This document shows positions 1 to 11,392 of a DNA stretch of 64,000 nt, in pieces. The stretch's first letter is position 1. Each line of letters begins with the position of its first letter. The stretch is from Enoplolaimus lenunculus (Eukaryota; Nematoda; Enoplea; Enoplida; Thoracostomopsidae), in NCBI GenBank assembly GCA_030248215.1, contig JASANG010003859.1, forward strand, positions 1-64,000. Reading direction: 5' to 3'. Below the pieces are notes generated by a model, which had not been told where the DNA came from, did no database searches, and saw only the letters and a program-made list of their open reading frames with translations. The position numbers were made by a program, and so were the translations under genes.

Positions 1-229
1 GCAAGTCTGTGGTAAAACGGCGCATTTGCCACAACGATTATGTGCAAACGCTGCGCAACGGATCACTGCGTCGTCATCTAATGGTAACAATTAGAAGTGA
101 TCGACATAAAATTTTCACTATTGAACAATTAAAATTAAGCCTTAGCGCGTACGATGACAAACGTTATATTTTAAGCGATGGCATTCACACATTGGCTTAT
201 GGACACAATGAAATAGAGCAGCAGCAGTA
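1..229 (+). mobile_element. Polinton/Maverick fossil, 3' end of DNA polymerase B
   Basis: The reading frame entering from the left edge carries a tail with the segments LSAYDDKRYIL and DGIHTLAYGH. From memory, this resembles the C-terminus of protein-primed type-B DNA polymerases of Polinton/Maverick elements. Only the last part is in the window, so the length, the other end and the terminal repeats of the element cannot be judged. The following unrecognised coding regions (to about 5 kb) may be cargo of the same element. Family assignment is by motif recognition only. It is treated as an old copy. Confidence 0.55.
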
Positions 230-823
230 GCAGCCGCAGCAGAAATGACGTTTGTGTGACAAAATCATCAAATTAGTTAAAAATGTATTTGTTTTATTCA
301 GTTACAGATTCACACTAGTACGCTGCGCGGCACGGTGCATTAGAAGCAAATTAAATACTTTTCGGTTTTAGCAAGTATCAGAAGAGCCATACTCGACTAA
401 TGAAAAACATAACGGGAAAGTTTAGAGATGAGACGAACGAGATGCCAATACATTAATTTGTTGGTCCTTGTTTCGAAATGTATAGCATTGTTTGCACAAA
501 TTCCAGTAAATTACAGGCAAGAAGATTCGTAAGCCGATAATGAAACGACATATTTTACAACAATTATGCGACGACATTGCAACATGGAACATTTGTACGA
601 CATCGCATAATTAGAACCCAGTGTCACAAAATTTACATCTTAGATCTCACCAGGCTTAGCCTATTTACATTTGACGATTAACGATATGCGTTCTAAAATG
701 GCGTTGGTGCTTTAGCATACCGGCAATATGACATGGAACAAGTAACTCTTGCGAAAAATCAACATTGTCAAATTTATTTTCGAGCAATTAAACTTAAACA
801 ATTAACAAATAGCACAAACAAAA
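230..823. other. Non-coding spacer
   Basis: AT-rich sequence between the polymerase tail and the minus-strand gene at 824-1240. I see no convincing coding region, tandem repeat or inverted repeat. An open frame at 733-1008 is antisense to the neighbouring gene and is not counted. Confidence 0.5.
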
Positions 824-1240
824 TCAATCTAGCAACAGAGTTTCTATCACATCACAATGCATATACAAAATGTATAACTCGTTCATTACAGCACGTTTTT
901 TATTTTGAGGAAGATGCCGAGCTAACTGCCGAATCTGCCGAAGGCCATCACGAAGGTTATCCACTTGATCGATCTTTACTCGTGCAGGTAGGCCAAGGCG
1001 GTTTCTAATCTCAGATTCGCTTTGTGGAATAGATCTCAGCTCACTAAGTGCAGTTGAAGCCGCCGACATTTTAGCTAATTCTTTTGTTTCTCGAGACTCA
1101 CCCAAAAACGTAGCTTGGCCTAGTGTAAGTTTGTAACGGTATAAAATCTGGTCCATAGGCGGAATTTTCTCGTAAACGAAAGTGAACGATTCCCGTGTGT
1201 AATGCTGTATGAGCTCATTGAGTTGTCTTTGCGCCGTCAT
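824..1240 (-). CDS. Small protein resembling a dsRNA-binding domain
   Basis: A 138-residue open frame on the minus strand. The first ~68 residues have the layout of a double-stranded-RNA-binding domain: a helix with LNELIQHY, a beta region with YRYKLTLGQATFLGES, then KELAKMSAASTALSEL, which matches the usual AK..AA..AL..L helix. The KK of the classic motif is replaced by ET/KE. The C-terminal half is charged and helical with no recognised domain. Just upstream of the ATG there is a TTGTTGCAG acceptor-like site, so a 5'-UTR intron or trans-splice site is possible. It lies between a Polinton-type polymerase tail and another minus-strand frame, so it may be element-borne. The domain call is a resemblance, not proof. 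Confidence 0.4.
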   Translation of the reverse strand: MTAQRQLNELIQHYTRESFTFVYEKIPPMDQILYRYKLTLGQATFLGESRETKELAKMSAASTALSELRSIPQSESEIRNRLGLPARVKIDQVDNLRDGLRQIRQLARHLPQNKKRAVMNELYILYMHCDVIETLLLD

Positions 1241-1666
1241 TGTTGCTGCAACAAACCAAAAAATATAATCGATGCAAAAAGCAGGTCATGATTTGTTCAT
1301 GCATGCAGATTTCAGTTTTATAAAGTTTGCATAAAATATGCATACGATATTGTATTTCTATTCCACATAGTACACTAGTCAGCGAAACATTTTGTTTATT
1401 CCAGATATATGATGTTAGAACAACACATGATCAGTGATCAGTTTCAAACGAAAGTGAAAGATTAATTTAATAAAACAATTGCATTCACATTATATATGCA
1501 GTTATTCCAATGTAATAAAATAATGCTCACCTTAAGACGCGTACAAAAAGTTTCAAAAAGTTTAATACTACGATTGAGTGAAAAATATTGAATGATTTTC
1601 AAAACTCCTGATCACGATTTATATATTGCTAGGTTTTTTATGTTTTAACAAAAAACTACTATGTCA

Positions 1667-2152
1667 TCAAAAAATAACGTCGTCAATTCCTGGAAAATCG
1701 GTATTTTTTGTTTTTCTAACAGTGACATCGGTGGGCTGAAAGCCAATTTTCACATTGAATTCCCCCAAGTTCTTCCATGGACTAGCTGTTTCGACAACTA
1801 CTTGCTTTTCTGAATGTATCTGTTTTCCAGTTGTGTACAAATCAACGCGTTGTGAAATAGTAACGGAACCAAAAAACTGATCATTCCCTTCCAATCCAAA
1901 TGCATTCCTCCCAATGGTTTTTTTGAAATCATATGCGTTTTTATCATCACCAGTTATTTTTCGTTTCTGCGTTTTGCTGCTACTAACATTAGGCTCCTCA
2001 GTCCCCTGTGGAAAAGGTTCTGAAGCAGCTGTCACGTATACTATATCGGATCCGTTGGTTGGATTAATTTGTTGCACTGCATGTGTCGCTTCTGTACGTT
2101 TAGGAGTTGTTTCTCGTGTACCCTTGTTAGTTCGTGCTGTATCCTGCTGCAT
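1667..2152 (-). CDS. Unrecognised 161-residue protein
   Basis: Open frame on the minus strand starting with MQQDTARTNKG. The N-terminal ~75 residues are rich in Thr, Ser, Pro, Lys and Arg and probably disordered, with a basic TQKRK patch. The C-terminal half alternates hydrophobic and polar residues (FFGSVTISQRVDLY, then FNVKIGFQ), suggesting beta strands, and ends DDVIF. The frame remains open upstream of the ATG to an acceptor-like TTTTAG, so a longer or spliced N-terminus is possible. It has the same orientation as the 824-1240 gene. I recognise no family. Composition looks coding rather than random, and both neighbours lie near a Polinton-type polymerase, so an element protein is one possibility. 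Confidence 0.4.
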   Translation of the reverse strand: MQQDTARTNKGTRETTPKRTEATHAVQQINPTNGSDIVYVTAASEPFPQGTEEPNVSSSKTQKRKITGDDKNAYDFKKTIGRNAFGLEGNDQFFGSVTISQRVDLYTTGKQIHSEKQVVVETASPWKNLGEFNVKIGFQPTDVTVRKTKNTDFPGIDDVIF

Positions 2153-2796
2153 TTGCGAAGCGAAGACACCAAAATTTCTGCCTCTAAAATTTTGAAACTG
2201 ATGTTAGAAGCTTTATACAATGTCCATGTTCTTCAATTAAAACTAACTGCATTGTTTACAAAAACAATTTTTAAAATCATTCAGCCAAATCACGCACTGA
2301 AAATATCTGTGAGAATTAGCCGATTTCTCAGACATTTTTTCCAGTTTTGTTTCAAAAACATTGTCTTTTATAATTTCTCAGACTTTTAGCTATTCTAAAA
2401 CTCTACACCGCGTGCCTTAAAATTTTTGTTTTTATATAACTGCTTCTATATACCAACACCATGCGAAATTGTGTGCAAGTTTTGCATTGATTGCACTTAT
2501 TTTTAGCATAATTGTTGTTCACATTTACACAACTCATCGTATGCCGCAAAGCCGCAATATATATTTGCATTTCATTATTGCATTCTCGTGTAACTGCAGT
2601 TTGATTTCTTAAAGTGTATCTGATTCTTTCAATGCTTGAAACTACACTTAAGATTATGTTGTTTTACAATCTGTTGAGAATTTCATTGTTTTATTGCACT
2701 AATTGATCACCTCTGCTGTTCAAAATATACTATGTTCAAAATTCAATTATAATGTGTGAGTTGGAAACGGCCCAACTCTAACAACAGCAAATATGT

Positions 2797-3060
2797 TTTA
2801 CAATTTTTAAACATTTTAAAATTTTCATCGCTGCACTGTTGCAATAATTGGATGAAATCCAACTTTTACAACCATAATGTATTAATTCTGCAACGTGCGA
2901 AGATCATCAGCAAAAGCAAGCATTGTGTATGAAAACTTACACATTTTGCAATTTTTATTTTTCACTTCAAAATTTTAATCACTACACTGCTGCATTAATT
3001 GGATGATATCCAACTTCAACCACTAAGACATATGCTCCTGCAACAGTTGGGCGCGTTCCA
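2797..3060. repeat. Imperfect direct repeat of about 110 bp
   Basis: Two diverged copies, about 2797-2905 and 2948-3060, share the pattern: AT-rich lead, CACTG.TGCA, AATTGGATGA.ATCCAACTT, then a CTGCAAC tail. The repeats lie in the spacer between oppositely oriented coding regions (2153-3305). No coding potential is seen. The inner GGATG...CATCC-like symmetry could be a protein-binding site. Function unknown. Confidence 0.55.
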
Positions 3061-3305
3061 AATCAAACAATCAACGTTGTTACATCAATTGCTAGCATTT
3101 TGAAACATTACAAACATGCACTGCTTAGAATAGAACACATTGTTTGATTTGCATTTACATGGCGCTTGGTTGTGCTTATAATATTTTGCAAAGTGTATCT
3201 TTGCACGATTCGAACTGTTTAATTTAAAAGAAAACAACAATAAGTGACTACTTGCCGTTGCTCGTCCTGTGGCATAATTCTTGAATGTGTTGAATTTGTA
3301 TCACA

Positions 3306-4892
3306 ATGATAATATTGAAATTTATTTCCAGTTCCGATTTTAAAATAAATGTGACTACTTATACTACAATTCCTAAAATTACAATGGTTAGAATTAAAAC
3401 AACTACGTATAACCGAAACAAACTTTATTTCATTCGGCTGATTCATATTGCTTTGGGTTCATCCAGCATCTTAACGTCCAAAGTATTGAATTTTTTTAAT
3501 GTGGCCTTTGCAAATCGTGGACCAGAAATTCAAAATCATGTCCTTGCTGCTTTAGAAAATTTCATTACATCAGCACTAATATTTCCAATTCCACTGTTTA
3601 CGACAACGCCTTTAGCACAACGCAAGCAACTGTTTGCAGCGGTGGTGATTCGTTTTATTGGCGAGACTCTTAATGTAACTTATGACACTGAGAATCTATT
3701 GAACAAGCGAGGTTTACAAGAGCGGTACAAACAGGGTGTGAAATTTATTGAAAGCGAAAGTGGATCCAGCGAGGTTATATTTAAATTCGATAATTCACCA
3801 GTTTTGCGTTGTGGATTTCCAATAACAACTCGCGAAATTAAAGCTAATGGTGCCGAACCGTTCATTAGTCGAATCCGAAAAGACGCAATGATGTTAAAAC
3901 CGCAAAAACAACAAACAAATTGCAATTTGTTTCTTGCAATTGGAACTTTCGATTCCGAAAACACACACACAAAATATTCGCAGGCTAGATATAAAGGTAT
4001 CGCTAAAATTTTATTTTGTTGTTTTGATAATTGTAAAACATCTCTGCTATTGCTCTTTCGAAAGTTGTAAAACTGTTGATTTATAAATGAAACATATAGT
4101 AATGCGGATTCAACTGTAATATGTGTGTAACAACAAATTTATTCATACTTAGGTACACCAGACACGAACACGGCTCTCAAAAGAGTGCAAGCAGAATGCC
4201 AAAGACACGAAAAAACGTTCGGAGATGCAATTTCAGTGCTCACAACAATCAAAGAAACTGCTTGCAATACACTTAGCAACCTGCTGACGAGCTGTCAAAA
4301 CCTGAGGCAACAACAGGACTTAACGTCACCAGAAAAACTTCGATATTTAGTCTACAGTATTCCAAAATCATGCATTTGCCGTCGTGTGCAGTTAATAAAT
4401 ACCACAACCTACCCACGTGCAACAGATCAGTTGATTGCCTACACAAAATGGGTCGTGTACATGAGTAAAGAACTCAATTCATGTGTAAAAAAGGAACAAT
4501 TTAAAAACATTAGTGTGGAGCACGTGCTTAATGGGGTTTCTTCTATATTTCGAGTGTACGAAAATTTCAGATTGTCTGCTGTTGATCATTACATCAACGT
4601 ATGCCAAGTGTATAATTTACTCTTCCGCTACACGCACGAGTTAAAAAATCCGGACCGGCAAAAAAATTTAGCGTATTATACTGAGCGATGTTTAAATCAC
4701 GAGTTTAATATCGAAAAAGTATGTTGTTTGATTGATTTTTTGGCTGCTGTACGTTTGGAAATTGAATCGGTTGTAAACCAGATCAAAAATGACGAAAGTT
4801 CAACCGAAAACGCAATTGAAAATCTTGGACAGAAACTGGACAGTTTTATTCACAATTTGAATGATTACTGTAACGTTAATTTGTTATTTTAA
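3306..4892 (+). CDS. Unrecognised gene, two coding segments
   Basis: Two adjacent open segments, about 3306-3996 and 4153-4892, are separated by a 156-bp stretch that begins GTATCG and ends TTCATACTTAG. The reading phase agrees across this gap, as expected for an intron. A likely start is the ATG at 3384 (MVRIKTTTYNR); an acceptor-like TTTATTTCCAG at about 3330 leaves an upstream exon possible. The first segment has basic and hydrophobic stretches (FANRGPEIQNHVLAALENF). The second is strongly helical, with several Cys (SCICRRVQ, KVCCLIDFLAAV), and ends at a TAA at about 4892. I recognise no domain. Host gene and passenger of the nearby Polinton-type element are both possible. No inference about function is justified. 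Confidence 0.45.
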
Positions 4893-5990
4893 CCACACAC
4901 ATGTCCGCCGTTTAATTTCTAAAATGAATAGTTACCGCATGTTTGTAACCTTTAAAATAAACCGAAACCGTTCCAAGCCGCGCTTCAAATATTTATTTGT
5001 AGTCACTAATATTAAAATTTAAAACACATTATTACATCAGACGACTTGGCGCCCTGATTTTATTCATTCAACAGGAACATTTTCACAACACTCGTTCAAA
5101 ACATTCACATAAAAATCCTATACACAATTGCATTCACTGCATTACACACATTCACAAGGCCCGAACAAAGCATATCTGAAAAGCTGTACACGTGGCATTG
5201 TTATAGTAAAAAAGTTACAACTGTGTGCGCAACGCTCAAATATATAGAAAATATATATTTCAGCTAGCGGGTGTAAAATTCTCAAAATACATAAACAAAC
5301 TGATCCGCTAACGTGTGTCAAATGCTTAAATATTTATTGCCGGCTAATGCATTTTGTGATATTGGCTACAGTTGGCATAGTTCCAACTACTGCATTTTGG
5401 GCCAGAACCCCCATTTTTATACTATGCTACACCACACTTGAGAATACAGGCTGTGATTTGAACTTCAACTTTACGTTTACTACGTACAAAAGCAAACATT
5501 GTTAAATAAACAGATAAAGGAGTGTATCATATCTACACATCATTACAACGGTGTACACAGACTGGCTTAATATCAACTGGAAAACGCCTCAAATTTTTAC
5601 TTATTTCAGAAATTATGGATTTACAGTTACCGTAACCATCACAAAACAATGCGCACCAAGCAGAACATTGGGAGCTATGAACAAAGTTATTTGCAGAGAG
5701 TGAACGGAATTCTAAAAACCGGAGTCGGATATCAGATTTTCCCGAAACCAACATAGACAAAGTCACATGTTTCATCAATCGAAATTTTACCAATAAACAC
5801 CTTTAGATACATTTCCCACTTAAAACTAAATCTTCAAATTATGTACTTCTCCATGACACAAACAACCGTTACATGAAAAATATAAATCAGTGACGAGTTC
5901 GAAAACTATCATCTAGCAGTTTAGCTATTAATTTTGAAGGAAATACAAGCTTGAGAAACAACATGTACCCACATTTCTACCCGTAACTTA
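4893..5990. other. Spacer without recognisable genes
   Basis: AT-rich stretch between the unknown plus-strand gene and the MITE at 5998. A minus-strand frame at 5533-5793 (86 codons, Cys-rich) has no visible splice partners or known motif and is not called. No Polinton terminal inverted repeat was recognised by eye. Confidence 0.4.
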
Positions 5991-5997
5991 AGGTTAA

Positions 5998-6272
5998 AGC
6001 CCTATTTGCACGTGTAAGTTTTCGCTGCGAGAACGTGCAGCTGCAAATTGCACGCAGAATTTGCATTTTTTCATCAGCCAATGAGAAAGCGGCTGCAATT
6101 AATTCCATGAACTTCAATGGTTGTTGACACATCTGAGCTAAATTCGTAAGTAGCTATGATTTTTAATGAATTTTGCAGCTGTAAGTTTTGTGAACAGAAG
6201 TTTAGAAAAAACCTGCAAGGGCCAGTTGCAGCTGCAAGTTCTCGCGGCAAAATTTGCACGTGTGAAAAAAGA
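5998..6272. mobile_element. MITE, GCACGTG-ended palindromic family
   Basis: The ends are inverted: CCCTATTTGCACGTGTAAG on the left pairs with AATTTGCACGTGTGAA on the right. The inner arms pair as well: GCGAGAACGTGCAGCTGCA against TGCAGCTGCAAGTTCTCGC. A shorter relative lies at 50146-50252 and a diverged one at about 56098-56390. It has no coding capacity. It lies just 3' of the SCOC-like gene. Confidence 0.7.
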
Positions 6273-6426
6273 ATGCCAGCAAACCAATAGCTACAAACAG
6301 TGATAGACAAAACCACACATAGAACACGTATATACAAGCATATCACGCGATGAAAAATTAAGCATATTTAAAGCGGATAACATACGAGCTTATCTTTCAT
6401 TAAAATGTTATGTACGTATTGACACT

Positions 6427-8393
6427 TTAGGAAGCGTTTGCCGAGACAGCATTACTATCACATCCAGCAGCTGCGTTTGCGCCCTGAAAATGATTTTATT
6501 CAATGTAGACATGTTTGTTTTCAGCGGTCAGATACAATCAAAATGTTGACAATACATATGTAGACCAACATTTTACAACTATTATCCTCAGCGTCGTCCA
6601 GGCGCTGCAAATATTGTGACGTGTGTTACTCATAGCTCAGTTATTTTATTCTATACACACATTCCCAGCAGCAACAATATTTTGCTGAACTGCAATGACA
6701 AATCATTCTTGAAGGCAGTAGTCTTAAAGACGTAACTTATTTCTGACATTATTTTGGAAATCCTTGGGACATACAATTTGTTGTCTGTCATTATGCGTAT
6801 TTTTGAGTTTGGAATAAGTGTAGTAGGATATGCAGCGGTTCTTGCCAGATTTCAATGAAATAAACTTTAAACTTGAGCTGATAATGATAACTAACCTGTT
6901 GTGCGTTATCACTGCAACCAGACTGCTGCCGACTATTTTTTCCAGGAGTACCGTTGCTGCTATCTTGTCCGCCGGACCAGCTGGTAAAAGTACCCCAGCC
7001 TAAAATATTGGTCAAAAGATATAAGTATATACACTAAATTAAGAGTTTCAATGTCTGTCTCAGTCTCAAGTCTTGAAAATTCCTGAGACTCATGTAGTCT
7101 CAGTCCAAGTCTCAGTCTCAGTCTCAACTTTCAAAAAGTCCCAGGTTTAGAAACTGAGTCTCCGGTATTGATACCAACCAAGAGTGCCAGGTGTGCCAAA
7201 TTGTTTCATTAATATTTATGATTGGTATACGAAAATTGTGATTTTACGGCGACTTGCGGAATTGACTTACGGCTGAAACATTGTCAACAGATTTGTTTTT
7301 AAGCAAAATCTCATGCACTCAATTCTGCTTTGTGTAAAAATTCTAGATTTTGAACGAAAAGATGTGCTAAATATAGTCGGCGGGCCAACAAAATTTAGTG
7401 AACATAAGAGTCACCAAACTTTCACTATCTATCTAGCAATTTATATTTATGAAATATTAAATATTATAAAGTTTGCAGTACAAAAACCATCCAGTATCAC
7501 TAACATATTTCTGCGACAGTGCGATTTTTATTCTGCGATATAAGAATCGGAATCGGAATTTGATTTAAATCGGAATTCTAATCGGAATCAAAATGTGCAC
7601 CCAAGTACATATATTTTGTGAAAACTAAATGAATATATGTACATAATTTACGTTGTGTTCTTTCTCAATCTTATTTTAAGTTTTTTGAGCGACATCGCCT
7701 TCAAAATTCGTGATTTAGAAGTTTTCTGAAATATTTCGGTATAGGTGCAAAAATTTCTGAGACTCTCAAAAATATCTCAATACTAAATCTCAAAGAATTT
7801 GAGACTGTTAAAGTCTCAATCTCAACTTCTTCATTGAGACACCCAAAAAGTCAAAATACAAAAACTTCATTTTGCTTCAGTACGTAGCAAATATTTTTAA
7901 AACCTTTTTGCACCAACATTAAAATTCTGGCACTTCCGCGATTCTTTGTAGTGGTCGTTACATCAAACTTACGGCTCTGCGACTGTTGCGGCTGTGATTT
8001 ACAAGGATTCGTAGTCTGGAAAACACTGGAAGCAGACATGAGATTTTGAATATACTGCCCAAGGACTTGATTTTCACTGCGCAATTTCAACGACTCTTCT
8101 TTTACACTGTCAACACGGCTAGACAAATCATCTAATGTGTTTTGAAGCTCTAGAACTTGCGAAATGAGCCGCGCTTTTTCTTCAATATCTTCCACTTCCG
8201 ACTCAGAGCCTATTGAAGCATGAGTAGAATGTCCAAAGCCCGCGTCACCATTAGAACCACGTTTCGGCAGCGGATTTGCAGGTTTCGTTCCTGATACTTC
8301 CCGTATAGACGGTGATTCATCACTGTCATCATCTGCAAGCGGAATGTCCGTGATGTTTTCGATTGATTGAGATCCTTGACTGTTGCTATTCAT
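6427..8393 (-). CDS. unc-69: SCOC/UNC-69-like short coiled-coil protein
   Basis: Three minus-strand exons: 8393-7973, 6999-6896 and 6483-6427, about 193 residues. Phases agree at both junctions (GTAAGT and GTTAGT donors; TTTTAG and TTTCAG acceptors). Residues ~75-125 form the conserved SCOC coiled coil ([36 protein letters not shown]). SCOC binds Arl1/FEZ1 at the Golgi, and the C. elegans homologue UNC-69 supports axon outgrowth and vesicle transport. The acidic, Ser-rich N-terminus ([10 protein letters not shown]) is usual for long isoforms. The unusual part is the ~55-residue C-terminal extension in exons 2-3 ([10 protein letters not shown], then a Gly/Asn/Ala tail), beyond the point where the human protein ends. 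The family call is secure; the last two exons are inferred from splice sites and phase. Confidence 0.85.
7045..7845. mobile_element. Element with GTCTCA-rich ends inside SCOC intron 1
   Basis: The first ~120 bp (7045-7165) and last ~105 bp (7741-7845) are made of reiterated GTCTCA/TGAGAC words in inverted relation. The interior is AT-rich with no credible gene. The architecture matches other elements here whose subterminal regions are built from one short repeated word (see 10528, 12142, 26681). The exact ends were not determined. Confidence 0.5.
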
Positions 8394-10527
8394 AACGTAA
8401 CAAAGTTTGTACTATATCGCTAACTAAATTTAAGCATTAGTTTTAATTAAAGCTTAAAGAAATCGAACCAGTTCAATTTACGGTAACAAAGAAAACAATT
8501 AATGTGAAGTATCGTATAAACATCTGGTTAAGGTACAGTACAACGGTTTTCCGCTTTGCGTGTTTGCAGCTGAAAATGAGGGGCGTTCTTAGTAAGGTTG
8601 GATTCCATAAACATGCACGTAGCCAAGGGGAAGGGACAGGGGGCTTAGCCCCTCCTGGGAAAATTTTGCCCCCCCCCCCCCCTAGAAAATTTTTATCCTC
8701 GCTTGTATGTCATTGAAAACTCTTGTATGCCACTCCTGAAAACTTTTTAGCCCCACTAGCAAGGTGAGCTGACAATGTGTCTGCCCATAAACCATACGCG
8801 ACAGGTTCTCAGTCCAGTGCACTGCCATTGAGCCACGCCACCTCATATTCAACGGATGAGTTTACTGGTTTTGTGATATAAAAACCTCAGCATTATACAT
8901 GTATCTAGCTTATGCTGCAGCATGCGAAGGCACAGAATATGCATCAACATCTTACCGATAAGCAGCATCGCACAAGGTTTATGTGTCTCCTAGATCCGCA
9001 CATTACAAAGTGTTTGGTTCTGCTTCGCGCTTAAAGATTTTTAAAAAACTGAAGATCATCAAATGTACATTGGTTGAGTACAATCTGAACTTATCTATTT
9101 TAGCCTAGCTAAGTGATACCTTTAAGATAAAAAACTTCAAACTAGACCAAACAATTAATATGCAAGCAAAATTCAAACACTGAGTTGAATGCTAAAAGAA
9201 ATCTTAAACATTGAATTAAAGTAACAAAAGCAATTAATGTGAAGTACTCTGATAAACAGTAAGTATTATGTTTCGCTTCAGGATTTTGAAGAAAGTTATT
9301 TATCGTTAAAATAGCCATTGTAAACGCCGGTGATCAAAGCAAATAACTTGCATCCTGCTTCGTTTAGTAAAGTCTAATTAATTAAACACCTCCTACTCGA
9401 CGGCCCGACAATTTGTCGTCAACAGGTAGGCACGAACACTCGCAGACCTTGGCTGGATTGATGAAACATGCCTTAATTCGACCACTGACTATAATTCGAG
9501 TTTGAACAGACGTGATAGAGTCTAAATTTTATGGGCGAAATTTTTGATAAACCGTCATCCTCGCGTTTAACGGTATAGCTAGTTTCTATATTTGAGCACA
9601 TTTGTGGTAGTAGCTAGGTATACTGAGTAAACTTCATCTAAGATATAAATTAGACAGGCGCGTTTTTCAGGAATTAGCGAATAAACCTGGTGCAAAGTTT
9701 GACAGTTTTACAACTGATAGATAATGATCTTCGAAGTACTGTGGACGTATGTTCTTGCTTCTAGAGTTTCGGAAAGATGACCACATCGCAGGGTTCCACA
9801 GGAATTCGCAATTCCTGTGCCTACATTCTAAGTCGTAATGAGCTTTGCAATTAGTTCAGTTTCTTCGTAATAAGCAGTTAAATCAAAAATCTGATGTGTT
9901 TTGGCCTAACTTCATGATGAAATTTGAAAAAATTCGCTTAAGGCACTTTTTGGCTAGTTGTCAAAACAGTACAGCAGTAATTTGGTGATGGAAATGATTT
10001 CTGTAAGTATGTGAGACATGCTTGTCCTAGTGCATATGCAATAAATGCAAAGCACATTGTTTTCAGTGGCGGATCCAGGATCTCAAAATAAATGTCTATT
10101 ATCCCTAATTGTAGTGCATAAATGACTCCAGGGCCAAGAAACTTTAAAGCGTGCTTATACTATTGTGTATAAAACAGAGAAATAAAATTCCGGTTCCTGT
10201 TGCCATCCAGGAAAGAAATTCAATGCGCTACTCATTACACCGCTCGACCGATATTACAATTTTCTCTAATGCTATGTATGTAAACGATGCGCATACACAT
10301 ACGTTATTAAGACGTTATGACCATTGACCGCGAAACTGCCTTAAAGCTGGTGCACATAAACCAAGCTTAGCCAAAATTTCTGCTATTGAATTTATAGTTT
10401 TTGTACACAATGTTGTGGACGTATATACGAAGTAATAAACAGCTATAATAACAAATACAATCACATAGTATATATCCGCACAAAAAGAAATTTGGGTTCA
10501 CACAAACGCTCTACAATATGTGGCAAT
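8394..10527. other. Intergenic region between SCOC-like and CtIP genes
   Basis: AT-rich and mostly featureless apart from the element copy at 8613-8775 and a fragment (10070-10160) related to the 19842 family. The missing first exon(s) of the CtIP gene should lie here or further along before 11393. I could not identify one with confidence. Confidence 0.4.
8613..8775. mobile_element. Short element copy, GTAGCC...AGCAAGGTGAGC family
   Basis: A G-rich left part, GGGGGCTTAGCCCCTCCTGG, is followed by a C run, AAAATTTTT, CTTGTATG and the right part AGCCCC.CTAGCAAGGTGAGCT. Related copies occur at 23985-24138 and 29040-29199, and a partial one near 33763-33900. Non-coding and dispersed; superfamily not determined. 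Confidence 0.6.
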
Positions 10528-10918
10528 CAGGGTGCAACCGGAATTCCGGTTCCGGCATTTTTTCACCTTCCGGTTCCGGTTCCGGTAAATTTTTACCGGA
10601 TTTAAAAATTCCGGTATTATAATTTGGCCGTTTTCTTAACTTTGCTAATTTAATAAGAATCTCTTTTGAAAGCCACTTGTACTCCGAATATAAGCCATTG
10701 ATGGTGGATTTCACTTCAGTCTATGATGAAAATCTAAAATACAACAAATAAAATAAATACCTATGTTCGACTAAGGTTATTTCACAAATAATAGAGCAAA
10801 AAATAAGATTAAAATGAAATTTTGGTGATATGCATTTTTCACTTTCCGGTTCCGGTTCCGGTAAAATTTTCAAATTCCGGTTCCGGTTCCGGTAAATTGT
10901 AATTCCGGTTGCACCCTG
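10528..10918. mobile_element. hAT-like MITE with TTCCGG-reiterated ends
   Basis: Terminal inverted repeats begin CAGGGTGCAACCGGAATTCC and end ...GGTTGCACCCTG. An exact 8-bp target duplication, GTGGCAAT, flanks both ends (10520-10527 and 10919-10926). The subterminal regions consist of repeated CCGGTT/TTCCGG words, and the interior is AT-rich. The 8-bp duplication and CAGGG ends are typical of hAT elements. No transposase is present. Confidence 0.85.
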
Positions 10919-10977
10919 GTGGCAATGTCTTCCAAATATATTCCATTCTTATTCCATGTTGCAAGAAGTTATATTGT

Positions 10978-11369
10978 CGATTAGACCGACATTGCATGGA
11001 TGGGTATGCCATGTAGCTATGTAGCATATTGGTTAAATTGCCGATTCTTTGCCGATACTTTTTGCACATCACAGTCTGTTTGTTTGCTATCAATTTCAAT
11101 TCTGGGCGCAAATCAGTGTGTTCGGTCAGGAAAACTGATATCTTTCTTGCGTCTGTGTTTGAAAAATTAATTGAAATGAACCGTTCGTCTAAAATTGGTT
11201 AGGGTTTTTTAAGTCTTCATATAACGATGTAATGTAGTATCCTATCTGTTAATTAGGCATGGTGTACTAAAGCTTGAACCGGCATCGGTTCGGCATCGGC
11301 AAAATTTCAAAATAAGAATCGGCATAGGTATCGGAATCACCAAAAATTTTGGTATCGGCACATCCCTAG
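10978..11369. mobile_element. Element with CATCGG-reiterated end
   Basis: The right end has repeated GGCATCGG/TATCGGCA words and finishes ...GTATCGGCACATCCCTAG. The interior includes TTTTTGCAC, TTGAAAAATTAATTGAAATG and AAGTCTTCATATA, all also found in copies at about 57262-57646 and 61291-61592. It has no gene. It abuts the first recognised CtIP exon and may displace or interrupt the upstream intron. Confidence 0.6.
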
Positions 11370-11392
11370 TTTCTATAATATATTGTTTTCAG

